From assembly GCA_945861845.1 (NCBI GenBank), contig CAMAWS010000205.1, positions 1-6,390 of the forward strand: 6,390 bases of DNA. The letters run 5' to 3'. Numbering within the stretch: the first letter of the stretch is position 1; each line of letters opens with the position of its first letter. A model generated the notes under the pieces. The model saw only the letters and a list, made by a program, of their open reading frames with translations. It did not search any database and was not told where the DNA came from. The translations under genes were made by a program, and so were the position numbers. Below, in pieces: positions 1-6,024 of the stretch. This DNA is from Candidatus Sulfopaludibacter sp. SbA3. GTDB taxonomy: Bacteria; Acidobacteriota; Terriglobia; 20CM-2-55-15.

Positions 1-435
1 CGCGACCTCACGGTCTTTCTCACAACCCACTACATGGATGAGGCGGACAAATTGTGTGACCGCATTGCGATCGTTGACCATGGCCAGGTTGTGGCCCTCG
101 ACAAGCCAATGACCTTGAAGGCGTCTCTTCCAGGGAAGAATGTCCTGGAGGTCAGTTTTTCGGCCAATCCTCCAGGTTGGGCCGACCGGCTGAAGGCGCT
201 CCCCGATGTCGAAAGTGTTTCCGACCACGACAATGTCTTCCGGATTTCGTCCCAGAACGGTCCGGCCACGACGATGGCCTTGATGCAGGCCGCTGCGGGC
301 GCGGCCGTTACCGTGAGTTCGTTGTCCGTCCAGAGCACGACGCTCGATGACGTGTTTGTTCACTACACCGGCCGGCAGTTGCGGGACGCCGTGCACGACG
401 CTCCCCAGTATTCGCCGATGATGCGGCGGGAATAG
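1..435 (+). CDS. ABC-2 type transporter ATP-binding protein, C-terminal part (5' truncated by window edge)
   Basis: This is the last 144 residues of an ABC ATPase that would power the membrane protein encoded just downstream. The reading frame is open from base 1, so the true start, Walker A, signature motif and Walker B lie outside the window. The fragment opens with a beta strand and the H-loop (TVFLTTHYMDEAD, switch His about residue 10), followed by the typical DRIAIVDHGQVVALDKP segment. The remainder is the C-terminal regulatory region found in DrrA/NodI/CcmA-like ATPases, ending near the characteristic TTLDDVFVHYTGRQLRD stretch. The stop at 433-435 lies 11 bp before the permease start, so the two genes form an operon and probably one exporter. 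The cargo (drug, lipid or polysaccharide) cannot be told from this part. Family assignment is firm; substrate is unknown. An internal ATG at 34 is the H-loop Met, not a start. Confidence 0.93.
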   Translation, partial: RDLTVFLTTHYMDEADKLCDRIAIVDHGQVVALDKPMTLKASLPGKNVLEVSFSANPPGWADRLKALPDVESVSDHDNVFRISSQNGPATTMALMQAAAGAAVTVSSLSVQSTTLDDVFVHYTGRQLRDAVHDAPQYSPMMRRE

Positions 436-436
436 C

Positions 437-441
437 AGGAG
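437..441 (+). promoter_or_regulatory. Shine-Dalgarno site of the ABC permease gene
   Basis: AGGAG lies five bases before the ATG at 447, just after the stop of the ATPase gene. It supports 447 as the permease start and shows independent ribosome loading inside the ABC operon. Confidence 0.7.
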
Positions 442-446
442 CATTT

Positions 447-1559
447 ATGCAGCGAACATGGGCCCTTGTTGAACGTGAGCTTCGCCGGTTCCGGCGCAGC
501 CCGCTATTGATGATCATGTCGATGGTCTTCCCGATGGTTCAGCTGGTAATCCTGGGCTACGCCTTTGGCGGAAACGTGAAAGACCTGAAGCTCGGCGTTA
601 TCGACCAGGATGGACGCTTGCCGGCGGTGAGGCTGCGTGAGTTGTTTGGCGCCGTCGCTGCGAATGCCCGCACGTTCGAAACCGTGGACTACAGCGATCC
701 CGGCAAGGCCATGGCAGACCTTCGAAACGGCCGGATTAACGGCATCCTGACCATTCCACCGGATTTCTCGCGCCGGTCGCTTGAGAAGAATGAGCCTCGC
801 ATTGCGTTGATAGCCGACAACACAGACAACTTCGTTGCCGCGACGATGGCTGCTTCGCTCAATGGGCTCGTCTCCGCGTACAACGCTCCGGCCACACCTG
901 AGCGGGTGGGTCCAAAGGCCCGGCTCGACGTCGTGGAAGTCTATCCCTACGTTCCTTATCTGCAGTACCTTCTGCCCGGCTCCATCGTAATGTCGATCTT
1001 CATGATGGTGATCATCGGCGGCGGAATCATTTACATCGACGACAAGGCGCGGGGCCTGCACGAAGGCTATCTGGTTACACCCATCACAAAATTCGAGCTG
1101 ATTGCGGGGTTCAACTTATCCGGAACGATCAAGGCAGTGATGTCGGGAACGTTCGTGATGATACTTGGCTCAGCGATCGCCGGCATACCGGATCCATTCG
1201 CGCCATTGAGGCTCTTGCGGTTATTCGTCGTCATTGTCGTTACAGCCCTGGCCCTGGTCAGCATGATGTTCCTGATCATGGTGCGGGTGACGGACCCGCT
1301 GTTGCCACGCGCCATTTTCGGTTTGCTTAACACCCTGCTCTTCTTTCCGAGCGGCGCCGTCTATCCACCCCAGGCTTTTCCGGCCTGGCTGCGCGCGATC
1401 GCCGCCGTCGATCCGTTTACGTATTCAGTCCACGCACTCAAGAGCCTGTTGCTGAAGGACACCGGCTTTAGCGCAATATCAGGAGACCTGCTCTACCTGA
1501 CCGTATTCAGTGTTGTTGCCATGACTCTCGCCACGCTGCTTTTTAAACGGACGCTGTAA
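447..1559 (+). CDS. ABC-2 family transporter permease
   Basis: A 370-aa integral membrane subunit of an ABC-2 exporter, partner of the ATPase encoded just upstream. The layout is the one expected for the long ABC-2 permeases (ABC2_membrane_3/YhhJ-like). There is a short cytoplasmic N-terminus, a first membrane helix at about residues 20-40 (LLMIMSMVFPMVQLVILGYA) and a large extracytoplasmic domain at about 42-172. A C-terminal bundle of membrane helices follows, at about 178-197, 225-246, 255-278, 286-302 and 345-366. The cytoplasmic turn after helix 2 has the expected ARGLHEGYLVTPITKFEL, equivalent to the REGTLEQLLVTP-like coupling segment. The late FFPSGAVYPPQAFPAWL...DPFTYSVHALKSLL signature is also typical. 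The start at 447 is supported by AGGAG. Length is normal and no frameshift is seen. The family is clear; the exported compound is not. Confidence 0.93.
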   Translation: MQRTWALVERELRRFRRSPLLMIMSMVFPMVQLVILGYAFGGNVKDLKLGVIDQDGRLPAVRLRELFGAVAANARTFETVDYSDPGKAMADLRNGRINGILTIPPDFSRRSLEKNEPRIALIADNTDNFVAATMAASLNGLVSAYNAPATPERVGPKARLDVVEVYPYVPYLQYLLPGSIVMSIFMMVIIGGGIIYIDDKARGLHEGYLVTPITKFELIAGFNLSGTIKAVMSGTFVMILGSAIAGIPDPFAPLRLLRLFVVIVVTALALVSMMFLIMVRVTDPLLPRAIFGLLNTLLFFPSGAVYPPQAFPAWLRAIAAVDPFTYSVHALKSLLLKDTGFSAISGDLLYLTVFSVVAMTLATLLFKRTL

Positions 1560-1612
1560 CAGAGATCCGGTGACTTTGATCGAACTATTCGATCAAAGTC
1601 ACCGGATCTCTT
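1560..1612. terminator. Perfect 24-bp inverted repeat between convergent genes, probable bidirectional terminator
   Basis: The arms 1561-1584 and 1588-1611 are exact reverse complements (arm begins AGAGATCCGGTGACTTTGAT) around a three-base loop (CTA, 1585-1587). The palindrome fills nearly the whole 57-bp gap between the permease stop (1557-1559, + strand) and the hydrolase stop (1617-1619, - strand). The position argues for termination of both converging transcripts. Neither side has a real T-run: the + side continues TTGTGGTTAC, and the - side continues GTTACAGCG. It is therefore not a textbook intrinsic terminator. It could instead be a dispersed palindrome or a protein-binding site. Confidence 0.7.
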
Positions 1613-1616
1613 GTGG

Positions 1617-2354
1617 TTACTTGCTGCAACCCTTCTTTGTCTCTTCAAACCCATCGAACAGGCGGCTGGCGTTTGGTCCCGCGAGCGTGTCCATGCGGTG
1701 CGGCTGGCCCTTCTCGACGGTATAGCGTGCGACCGTGCCTTTGGCGCGACGCTGTTCCGCTTCCTTCTTCATCTCGCCGTGCCACATGTACTCGTCCAAT
1801 TCGCCGACATACATGAAGACGCACATTTTCGAAATTGCCTGTAGCTTGGCAGGCGTGGGTTCCCACATGTACCCGGGGAAAGCGGTAACGGAGAGGAAGT
1901 ACTGCGGGTTGGCGGCTGCGACGTGGAATGCGGCAATTCCCCCGTTTGAAGGCCCGGCGATATGGAACTTGCTATCCTGGATCTTATATTCCGCCAGCAT
2001 CATCTTCAGGAATTCAGGGAAGATTTGCGCTCCATCCTCAAAGAACAATTGATCGTTCGGGGCGGCTGGAGCGACCACGATATAGCCGCGTTTTTCAGCC
2101 TCAGCCTGGAAGTTGCGATTCAGGACGGTGTTCACCGCGTTCATCGTCTGCGGGCCGCCGCCGAAGGCCATGACAGCCGGGTACGCCTTTGCCGAATCGT
2201 AGCCCGTCGGAAGGACGACCTTGTAATGGACAGCAGTACCGCCCACATTCTTCGTCTTGTCGAGCATTTCCGCCTGGAGAGGGTGAATTGTGAACGCCAA
2301 GAAGGCCGCTGCCGTGGCCAGGAACAGCATCCGCTTCGAACTCACTTGCATCAT
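1617..2354 (-). CDS. Secreted alpha/beta-hydrolase, esterase/depolymerase-like
   Basis: A 245-aa protein with a Sec-type signal peptide: basic start (MMQVSSKRM), hydrophobic core (LFLATAAAFLAF), and probable cleavage after LQA near residue 28. The mature part resembles small carboxylesterases and PHB-depolymerase-like hydrolases. It has a possible oxyanion-hole GGGP at about 65-68, a nucleophile elbow GPSNGG with Ser at about 136 (fits GxSxG), a likely acid Asp at about 187 (VGELDEYMW) and a likely His at about 219 (GQPHRMD). I infer ester hydrolysis outside the cytoplasm; the substrate is unknown. The start at 2354 is chosen because AAAGGAG lies just upstream and the signal peptide follows at once. 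The frame stays open 50 codons further upstream, but that part is Arg/Ser-rich and overlaps the lipid kinase gene. The gene follows the kinase gene by 34 bp, so it is probably last in the operon, ending at the palindrome. Confidence 0.85.
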   Translation of the reverse strand: MMQVSSKRMLFLATAAAFLAFTIHPLQAEMLDKTKNVGGTAVHYKVVLPTGYDSAKAYPAVMAFGGGPQTMNAVNTVLNRNFQAEAEKRGYIVVAPAAPNDQLFFEDGAQIFPEFLKMMLAEYKIQDSKFHIAGPSNGGIAAFHVAAANPQYFLSVTAFPGYMWEPTPAKLQAISKMCVFMYVGELDEYMWHGEMKKEAEQRRAKGTVARYTVEKGQPHRMDTLAGPNASRLFDGFEETKKGCSK

Positions 2355-2362
2355 GTAGAAGG

Positions 2363-2369
2363 CTCCTTT
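2363..2369 (-). promoter_or_regulatory. Strong Shine-Dalgarno site of the secreted hydrolase gene
   Basis: On the - strand the sequence reads AAAGGAG, eight bases before the ATG at 2354. It fixes the start of the hydrolase, rules against the longer open frame, and is the only good ribosome site seen in the - strand gene group. Confidence 0.75.
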
Positions 2370-2388
2370 GGAAACAATAGGAAGGATC

Positions 2389-3300
2389 TTACAACACGAG
2401 GATTCGAATCGCTCCGGGAACGATTTCGATCTCGATTGGCAGCCGGCCGAGCGGTTCTCCGTCGATCTCGATGAACGACGGCTCGCTCGACTCCGCCTTG
2501 ACACGCTTTGCGCGAAAAGCCTGAACTCTGGGGTGTTGGTAGATGGCGCCGTTGTAGAGGCTTGGAAGGCTGCGCAACATCTGAAATGCGGACAGGTAGC
2601 CGATGATGGTCACATCCAGGAGCCCGTCGTCGAGAGACGCGCCTGGGCAGACCCACATGCCCGCACCGTGATACTGGCCATTGCCGATCGCCACATTCGT
2701 GATTCTTGCCTCGATGGTCTTCTTATCGTCGAGAGTTACACGCGCGGAGACACCGGCAAATTCGATCGCGGTTCGAAGGGTCGCCGCCAGGAAGGCGATG
2801 CGGCCGCCCAGTGGTTTGGATGAGCGGTTCACACGAGCCGCCACCGCGCCACCCATTCCAAAACTCGTCACGTTAATCGAGTAACGCATGGCAGGCCTGC
2901 CATCATGCCCCTCGTAGCGAACGCGTAGAACATCGACCAGGCGCGGCTCTTCCCTGAGGATCATCTCGGCGGCCTTTCGCTCTTCCCATGGGAGGTTCAG
3001 CACGCGGCGGAAGTCCGAGCCCGTTCCGTGAGGAACGATGGCCAGTTTCGTCTCTGCCGTGATTGCCCGATCGCCATCAAAGAACCCGTTCACCACTTCG
3101 TTGATGGTTCCGTCTCCACCGACAGCTACGATCGTTCCGGCGCCTGCCCTGATCGCGTCCGCGGTCAAATCGATGGCGTGTCCGGGACCCATGGTTTCAA
3201 TCGTGCGAACAGAGTCCGGCAGGTGTGCGCGAACCTTCGCCCACTTAGCGGCGGCCTTTCCATTTGCGGATTTCGGGTTGAGGATCGCGACAATGCTCAT
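2389..3300 (-). CDS. YegS/DAGK-type diacylglycerol (lipid) kinase family protein
   Basis: A 303-aa protein of the DAGK catalytic family (YegS/DgkB/sphingosine-kinase-like), which transfers phosphate from ATP to a lipid hydroxyl. Visible landmarks, in order, are the N-terminal strand IVAILNPKSANGKA (about 3-16), the nucleotide-binding GGDGTINEVVNG (61-72), PHGTGSDFRR (90-99), the second-domain segment NGQYHGAGMWVCPGASLDDG (207-226), and IDGEP (279-283) near the end. Length is normal for the family. The start at 3300 places the first beta strand where the family begins. The frame stays open to an ATG at 3387, but those 29 codons come from the intergenic hairpin and look artificial. No clear Shine-Dalgarno precedes the ATG. 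The hydrolase gene follows by 34 bp. The exact lipid (diacylglycerol, alkylglycerol or other) cannot be decided from the sequence; cytosolic or membrane-surface action is expected. Confidence 0.92.
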   Translation of the reverse strand: MSIVAILNPKSANGKAAAKWAKVRAHLPDSVRTIETMGPGHAIDLTADAIRAGAGTIVAVGGDGTINEVVNGFFDGDRAITAETKLAIVPHGTGSDFRRVLNLPWEERKAAEMILREEPRLVDVLRVRYEGHDGRPAMRYSINVTSFGMGGAVAARVNRSSKPLGGRIAFLAATLRTAIEFAGVSARVTLDDKKTIEARITNVAIGNGQYHGAGMWVCPGASLDDGLLDVTIIGYLSAFQMLRSLPSLYNGAIYQHPRVQAFRAKRVKAESSEPSFIEIDGEPLGRLPIEIEIVPGAIRILVL

Positions 3301-3306
3301 GATGTA

Positions 3307-3441
3307 AATTTCGAAATTGGACGAATCCTGCATCTCAAATCCGAAATCCGAAATCTCAAATTGGAGTACTCGAACCAAACAGTCCAATTAAATATTTCGG
3401 ATCTCGGATTTGAAATGCAGGATTCGTCCAATTTCAAGATT
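3307..3441 (-). repeat. Long imperfect inverted repeat / candidate structured RNA between SDR and lipid kinase genes
   Basis: Almost the whole gap between two co-directional genes is one hairpin. Arm 3311-3354 pairs with 3394-3437 at 41 of 44 positions. The same register then continues inward to 3372/3376 with a three-base loop at 3373-3375. In the - strand RNA I count 52 Watson-Crick and 7 G-U pairs over 62 positions, with only three unpaired (3355, 3358, 3366). The outer edge touches the SDR stop codon (3440-3442). The sequence is AT-rich and carries repeated CCGAAAT/TCAAAT units, unlike the surrounding coding DNA. It may be a dispersed MITE-like repeat, a partial terminator or RNA-processing site between operon halves, or a regulatory RNA. 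I recall similar ATTTCGGATTT intergenic repeats in Acidobacteria and Planctomycetes but could not check this. Confidence 0.85.
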
Positions 3442-4420
3442 AATGTCTCCGCAGAAACGCAATCGTATCGCGCAGAGTCTCTTCTGCCGGACGGGTATGC
3501 AGGCCCAATTCCGATTTCGCACGGGAATTGTCGAAATACCAGAATCGATAGGCCATCTCGACGGTGGGATCGTCGAGCGGGAACTTGCGGCCCGCAACCG
3601 TATACAGTCCCCGAAGCACACTGGCGCCCACGCGCGACCAGCTCTCCGGCATCTCCATCCGAGGCATCTTAACGCCGCTCAGCTTTTCGAGAAGGCCGAA
3701 AAATTCCTTCAACCTCAGGTTGTGGGCGCCTATGAGATAGCGACGGCCCGGAACCCCCACTTCCATGGCTCGCGCCAGAGCTTCCGCCGTATCGCGTACG
3801 TCCACAAAGTTCAAGCCGCCTGCCGGGACGTTGGGAATCTTTCCACTCAGGTACAACTGGATATCACCGGTCGAAGAAAGCCGTTCATCGCCCGGACCCA
3901 GCAGGAGGCTTGGGCTGACAATGATGACGGGCAGCCCATTGTGTGCGTGAAACGACAGGGCGAGCTTTTCCTGGTAAATCTTGCTGAGGTAGTAGGGCCA
4001 ATGAGCAGCGAGTTCGTTCACGAACGGCGAGTCTTCGTTGTGAATTACCGGCAGGCGGCTGGCGGCGATAGTTCCCGACGATGAAGAAACGACGACTCGC
4101 GGGGAGCCCATCCGAAGGGCCGCCTCGCACACGTTACGCGTGCCTTCAATGTGGACATCAAACAACTCGGAAGACCGGCCCTGGTCGCGAGTGACAAAGC
4201 CCGCGAGATGAAAAACGCCTTCGACGCCCTCCACGGCTTTGTCCACGGCAGTTCGATCGAGGATGTCGCCATGAATTCCTTCCACGCGTGGCTTGCCGGC
4301 CCAGGGGTTCCTGCCGCGGGTAAGGATTCGGATCTCCGTGTCCGGATTCAGCCCGAGCAGTGTCTCAACCAGGTGTGTGCCGAGAAAGCCGGTCGCGCCG
4401 GTGACGAGGAATCGCTTCAT
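3440..4420 (-). CDS. NAD(P)-dependent epimerase/dehydratase, extended SDR (dihydroflavonol-reductase-like)
   Basis: A 326-aa extended short-chain dehydrogenase/reductase with an N-terminal Rossmann fold. The cofactor loop is VTGATGFLG (GxxGxxG, Gly 8/11/14). An Asp in HGDILD follows (about 52), then FHLAGFV (70-76), the active-site strand VVVSSSSGT (109-117) and a YxxxK pair (Tyr143, Lys147 in WPYYLSKIYQEK). The later SPSLLLGPGD and NFVDVRDTAEA segments are typical of the dihydroflavonol-4-reductase / 3-beta-hydroxysteroid-dehydrogenase / HpnA-like branch. The reaction is oxidation, reduction or epimerisation at a carbonyl or hydroxyl; the substrate is not readable. The start at 4420 is chosen because the Rossmann strand begins there and its ATG overlaps the upstream stop as ATGA (4417-4420). 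No Shine-Dalgarno is visible, so translation is probably coupled to the reductase gene. An open extension to 4510 lies wholly inside the upstream gene and is rejected. Confidence 0.9.
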   Translation of the reverse strand: MKRFLVTGATGFLGTHLVETLLGLNPDTEIRILTRGRNPWAGKPRVEGIHGDILDRTAVDKAVEGVEGVFHLAGFVTRDQGRSSELFDVHIEGTRNVCEAALRMGSPRVVVSSSSGTIAASRLPVIHNEDSPFVNELAAHWPYYLSKIYQEKLALSFHAHNGLPVIIVSPSLLLGPGDERLSSTGDIQLYLSGKIPNVPAGGLNFVDVRDTAEALARAMEVGVPGRRYLIGAHNLRLKEFFGLLEKLSGVKMPRMEMPESWSRVGASVLRGLYTVAGRKFPLDDPTVEMAYRFWYFDNSRAKSELGLHTRPAEETLRDTIAFLRRH

Positions 4421-6024
4421 GCACTGGTTTGCTTGCGTTGCGTGGTGAACATGGGCCTGATCCATCTTTCGATGCCCTTGGTATGAATATTCACCCAGTA
4501 ATCGGCCCAATCGATGGCTTCAGCATCCCATCCGAGTCGCTTGCGGTCTTCGTTGGTCAGCATGTTTACGGCATCGCGAATATTCTTCGTCTCGAACGTG
4601 AAGCTGTTGTGGATCATGAACGGAAGGAACTTATCCAGGGTCTGCTCCTGCATCCGGATCTCGCGGCGCGTTGTGCGCAGGCTTTTCAAATACGTATCGA
4701 CCTTGCCCGGTCCAAGGAGTGTCTTCGCAAAGTTCAGCGTGGCGTGGATCACATCCAGCCCGCTGTGCAGGCGGGCGCGGCGGGCTTTCAGCGTTTCAAC
4801 CGTGATGACCTCGGTTTCGACGTAGGTTTTCCAGAGATTGGCCAGCTTGCTGCCGGTCTTCCTGTGCTTGTGCTTGTGACGGGAATTCATGCCCAGAAAT
4901 GCTACGAGCCGGGGAAGCATCACCGGATTCTCGTCGGCTGTCGCGAGGTGGTATACGGGCTTGTTCTTTCCGCAAAGCACCGCTGCCGTCACGACGAGAA
5001 TTCCCATGGCGACCAGGTCGACGGGAATGATTTCCAGCGGTCCGTCTTTTCGGACCGGCCATCCTTTAACCCCCTCTGCTCCCATAAGGACGAGCGGAGC
5101 CGATGTGGTGAGTCCTTCGTTCCACCCGGGGAAAGGGAATTGCATTGAAGTCTCCACAATAGCCGGCCGCACGATCGCATACTGGATGCCGGGAGTCCTG
5201 GCGATGAGCTGTTCGCCCATGCTTTTCGTATAGGTGTAGGTATTGATCCAGCCCCACGCATCGGCTCGCGCCATGCCGCCATCGCGCAAATGCTCGCGCA
5301 TTACGCGGACACCCGCATCCCGTGTGGCCTCCCGGGTTTCTTCGACGAACTGCTCGCACCATTTCAATTCTTCATCGACGTTGAAGCGCCGGGTGTCGCC
5401 GTCGGCTTGTTTTGGGAAGTACCCGATAGTCGGGATGTCTTCTGGAATCCGGCCGTTCTTCTTCCCTGCGACATAGCAGGTGGAAATATGCACGAGCTTC
5501 GCTCCAAGCAATTTCACCAGGTCGATGAGGTGCTGAACGCCATAGACGTTCGGAACCAGCGAGTCAGTCAGCGGGGGATCGAATTCGACGAGCCCGGCGA
5601 GGTTGACGACCACATCCACCTTGCCCTTGAGTTTCGCAACCATTTCGGGCTCCACGCCGCAGAGCGGCTCGTTGACGTCGCCCTCAACGATCGTCACTTT
5701 GCGGCGGAGTTCCTCCAGGCCGATCCGCTGAACGATTGCCTGCAGGGGCGGAGATGGGAGGATCTCGTTGTAGAAACGGTTCTCGCCGGAAACTGAGCGC
5801 TTGCGGCGCACCTGCACAACCAGGTGCTTCAGTTCCGGGAAGCGGTCGAGCGCCATCGCCAGCAGGACTTTTCCTACAAAGCCGGTGGCGCCGAGAATGA
5901 AAACCGTCTTGTTACTGAACGCGTCAATGGCGGAAATCTCGCCGGTCCCTCGAAGCGGTTTCTGTTCGGCGGCTTCGTACTCGCCGCGCAGGGGATTAAA
6001 GCGCCATGGGCTCTTGTAAATCAT
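4417..6024 (-). CDS. Fatty acyl-CoA/thioester reductase-like SDR protein
   Basis: A 535-aa protein of the fatty acyl-CoA reductase family (NAD_binding_4, 'male-sterility' type), expected to reduce an acyl thioester to aldehyde or alcohol with NAD(P)H. After about 36 residues comes the Rossmann entry VFILGATGFVG (41-51), then IVEGDVNEP (112-120), VVNLAGLVEFDPPL (139-152), the active-site strand HISTCYVAG (179-187) and the YxxxK motif in NTYTYTKSMGEQL (Tyr263, Lys267). VRPAIVETS (285-293) and EIIPVDLVAM (331-340) are strongly family-like. The C-terminal domain ends with DWADYWVNIHTKGIERW (505-521). I recall the same kind of segment leading into HAD-phosphatase and acyltransferase domains in larger bacterial relatives; here the protein stops instead. 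The ATG at 6024 overlaps the upstream stop as ATGA, and the stop overlaps the next start the same way. No clear Shine-Dalgarno is seen. Substrate chain length is unknown. Confidence 0.88.
   Translation of the reverse strand: MIYKSPWRFNPLRGEYEAAEQKPLRGTGEISAIDAFSNKTVFILGATGFVGKVLLAMALDRFPELKHLVVQVRRKRSVSGENRFYNEILPSPPLQAIVQRIGLEELRRKVTIVEGDVNEPLCGVEPEMVAKLKGKVDVVVNLAGLVEFDPPLTDSLVPNVYGVQHLIDLVKLLGAKLVHISTCYVAGKKNGRIPEDIPTIGYFPKQADGDTRRFNVDEELKWCEQFVEETREATRDAGVRVMREHLRDGGMARADAWGWINTYTYTKSMGEQLIARTPGIQYAIVRPAIVETSMQFPFPGWNEGLTTSAPLVLMGAEGVKGWPVRKDGPLEIIPVDLVAMGILVVTAAVLCGKNKPVYHLATADENPVMLPRLVAFLGMNSRHKHKHRKTGSKLANLWKTYVETEVITVETLKARRARLHSGLDVIHATLNFAKTLLGPGKVDTYLKSLRTTRREIRMQEQTLDKFLPFMIHNSFTFETKNIRDAVNMLTNEDRKRLGWDAEAIDWADYWVNIHTKGIERWIRPMFTTQRKQTSA

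Noticed and set aside
1962..2474. Open + strand frame opposite the hydrolase and the end of the kinase gene
   Set aside because: It crosses two real genes on the other strand and shows no domain or sensible composition.
2355..2504. N-terminal extension of the secreted hydrolase by 50 codons
   Set aside because: It is Arg/Ser-rich, overlaps the 3' end of the lipid kinase gene, would bury the signal peptide, and ignores the strong AAAGGAG before the ATG at 2354.
3365..3390. Possible promoter inside the hairpin on the - strand (TTGGAC, 16 bp, TCCAAT)
   Set aside because: The -10-like box is poor and both boxes are simply parts of the hairpin arms, so the match has little weight.
3311..3437. 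CRISPR-like array of short repeats
   Set aside because: The CCGAAAT/TCAAAT units are adjacent, short and arranged as an inverted repeat; there are no regular spacers and no cas genes.
3410..4084. Long + strand open frame opposite the SDR gene (224 codons)
   Set aside because: The - strand frame has clear SDR motifs; the + frame has no recognisable domain, begins inside the hairpin, and is typical of antisense shadows in GC-rich coding DNA.
4421..4510. N-terminal extension of the SDR protein to an ATG at 4510
   Set aside because: It lies entirely inside the acyl reductase gene; the Rossmann strand starts right at the ATG at 4420, which forms a standard ATGA overlap.
4859..4882. His/Lys/Arg-rich run in the acyl reductase (RHKHKHRK, about residues 382-389) from a short CTTGTG-type DNA repeat
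   Set aside because: Basic residues at a similar place are, as I recall, common in related reductases. Two or three repeat units are too few to call a repeat expansion or a metal site.
4429..5148. Long + strand open frame opposite the acyl reductase gene (239 codons)
   Set aside because: It is wholly antisense to a well-supported gene, with no family features and no ribosome site seen.
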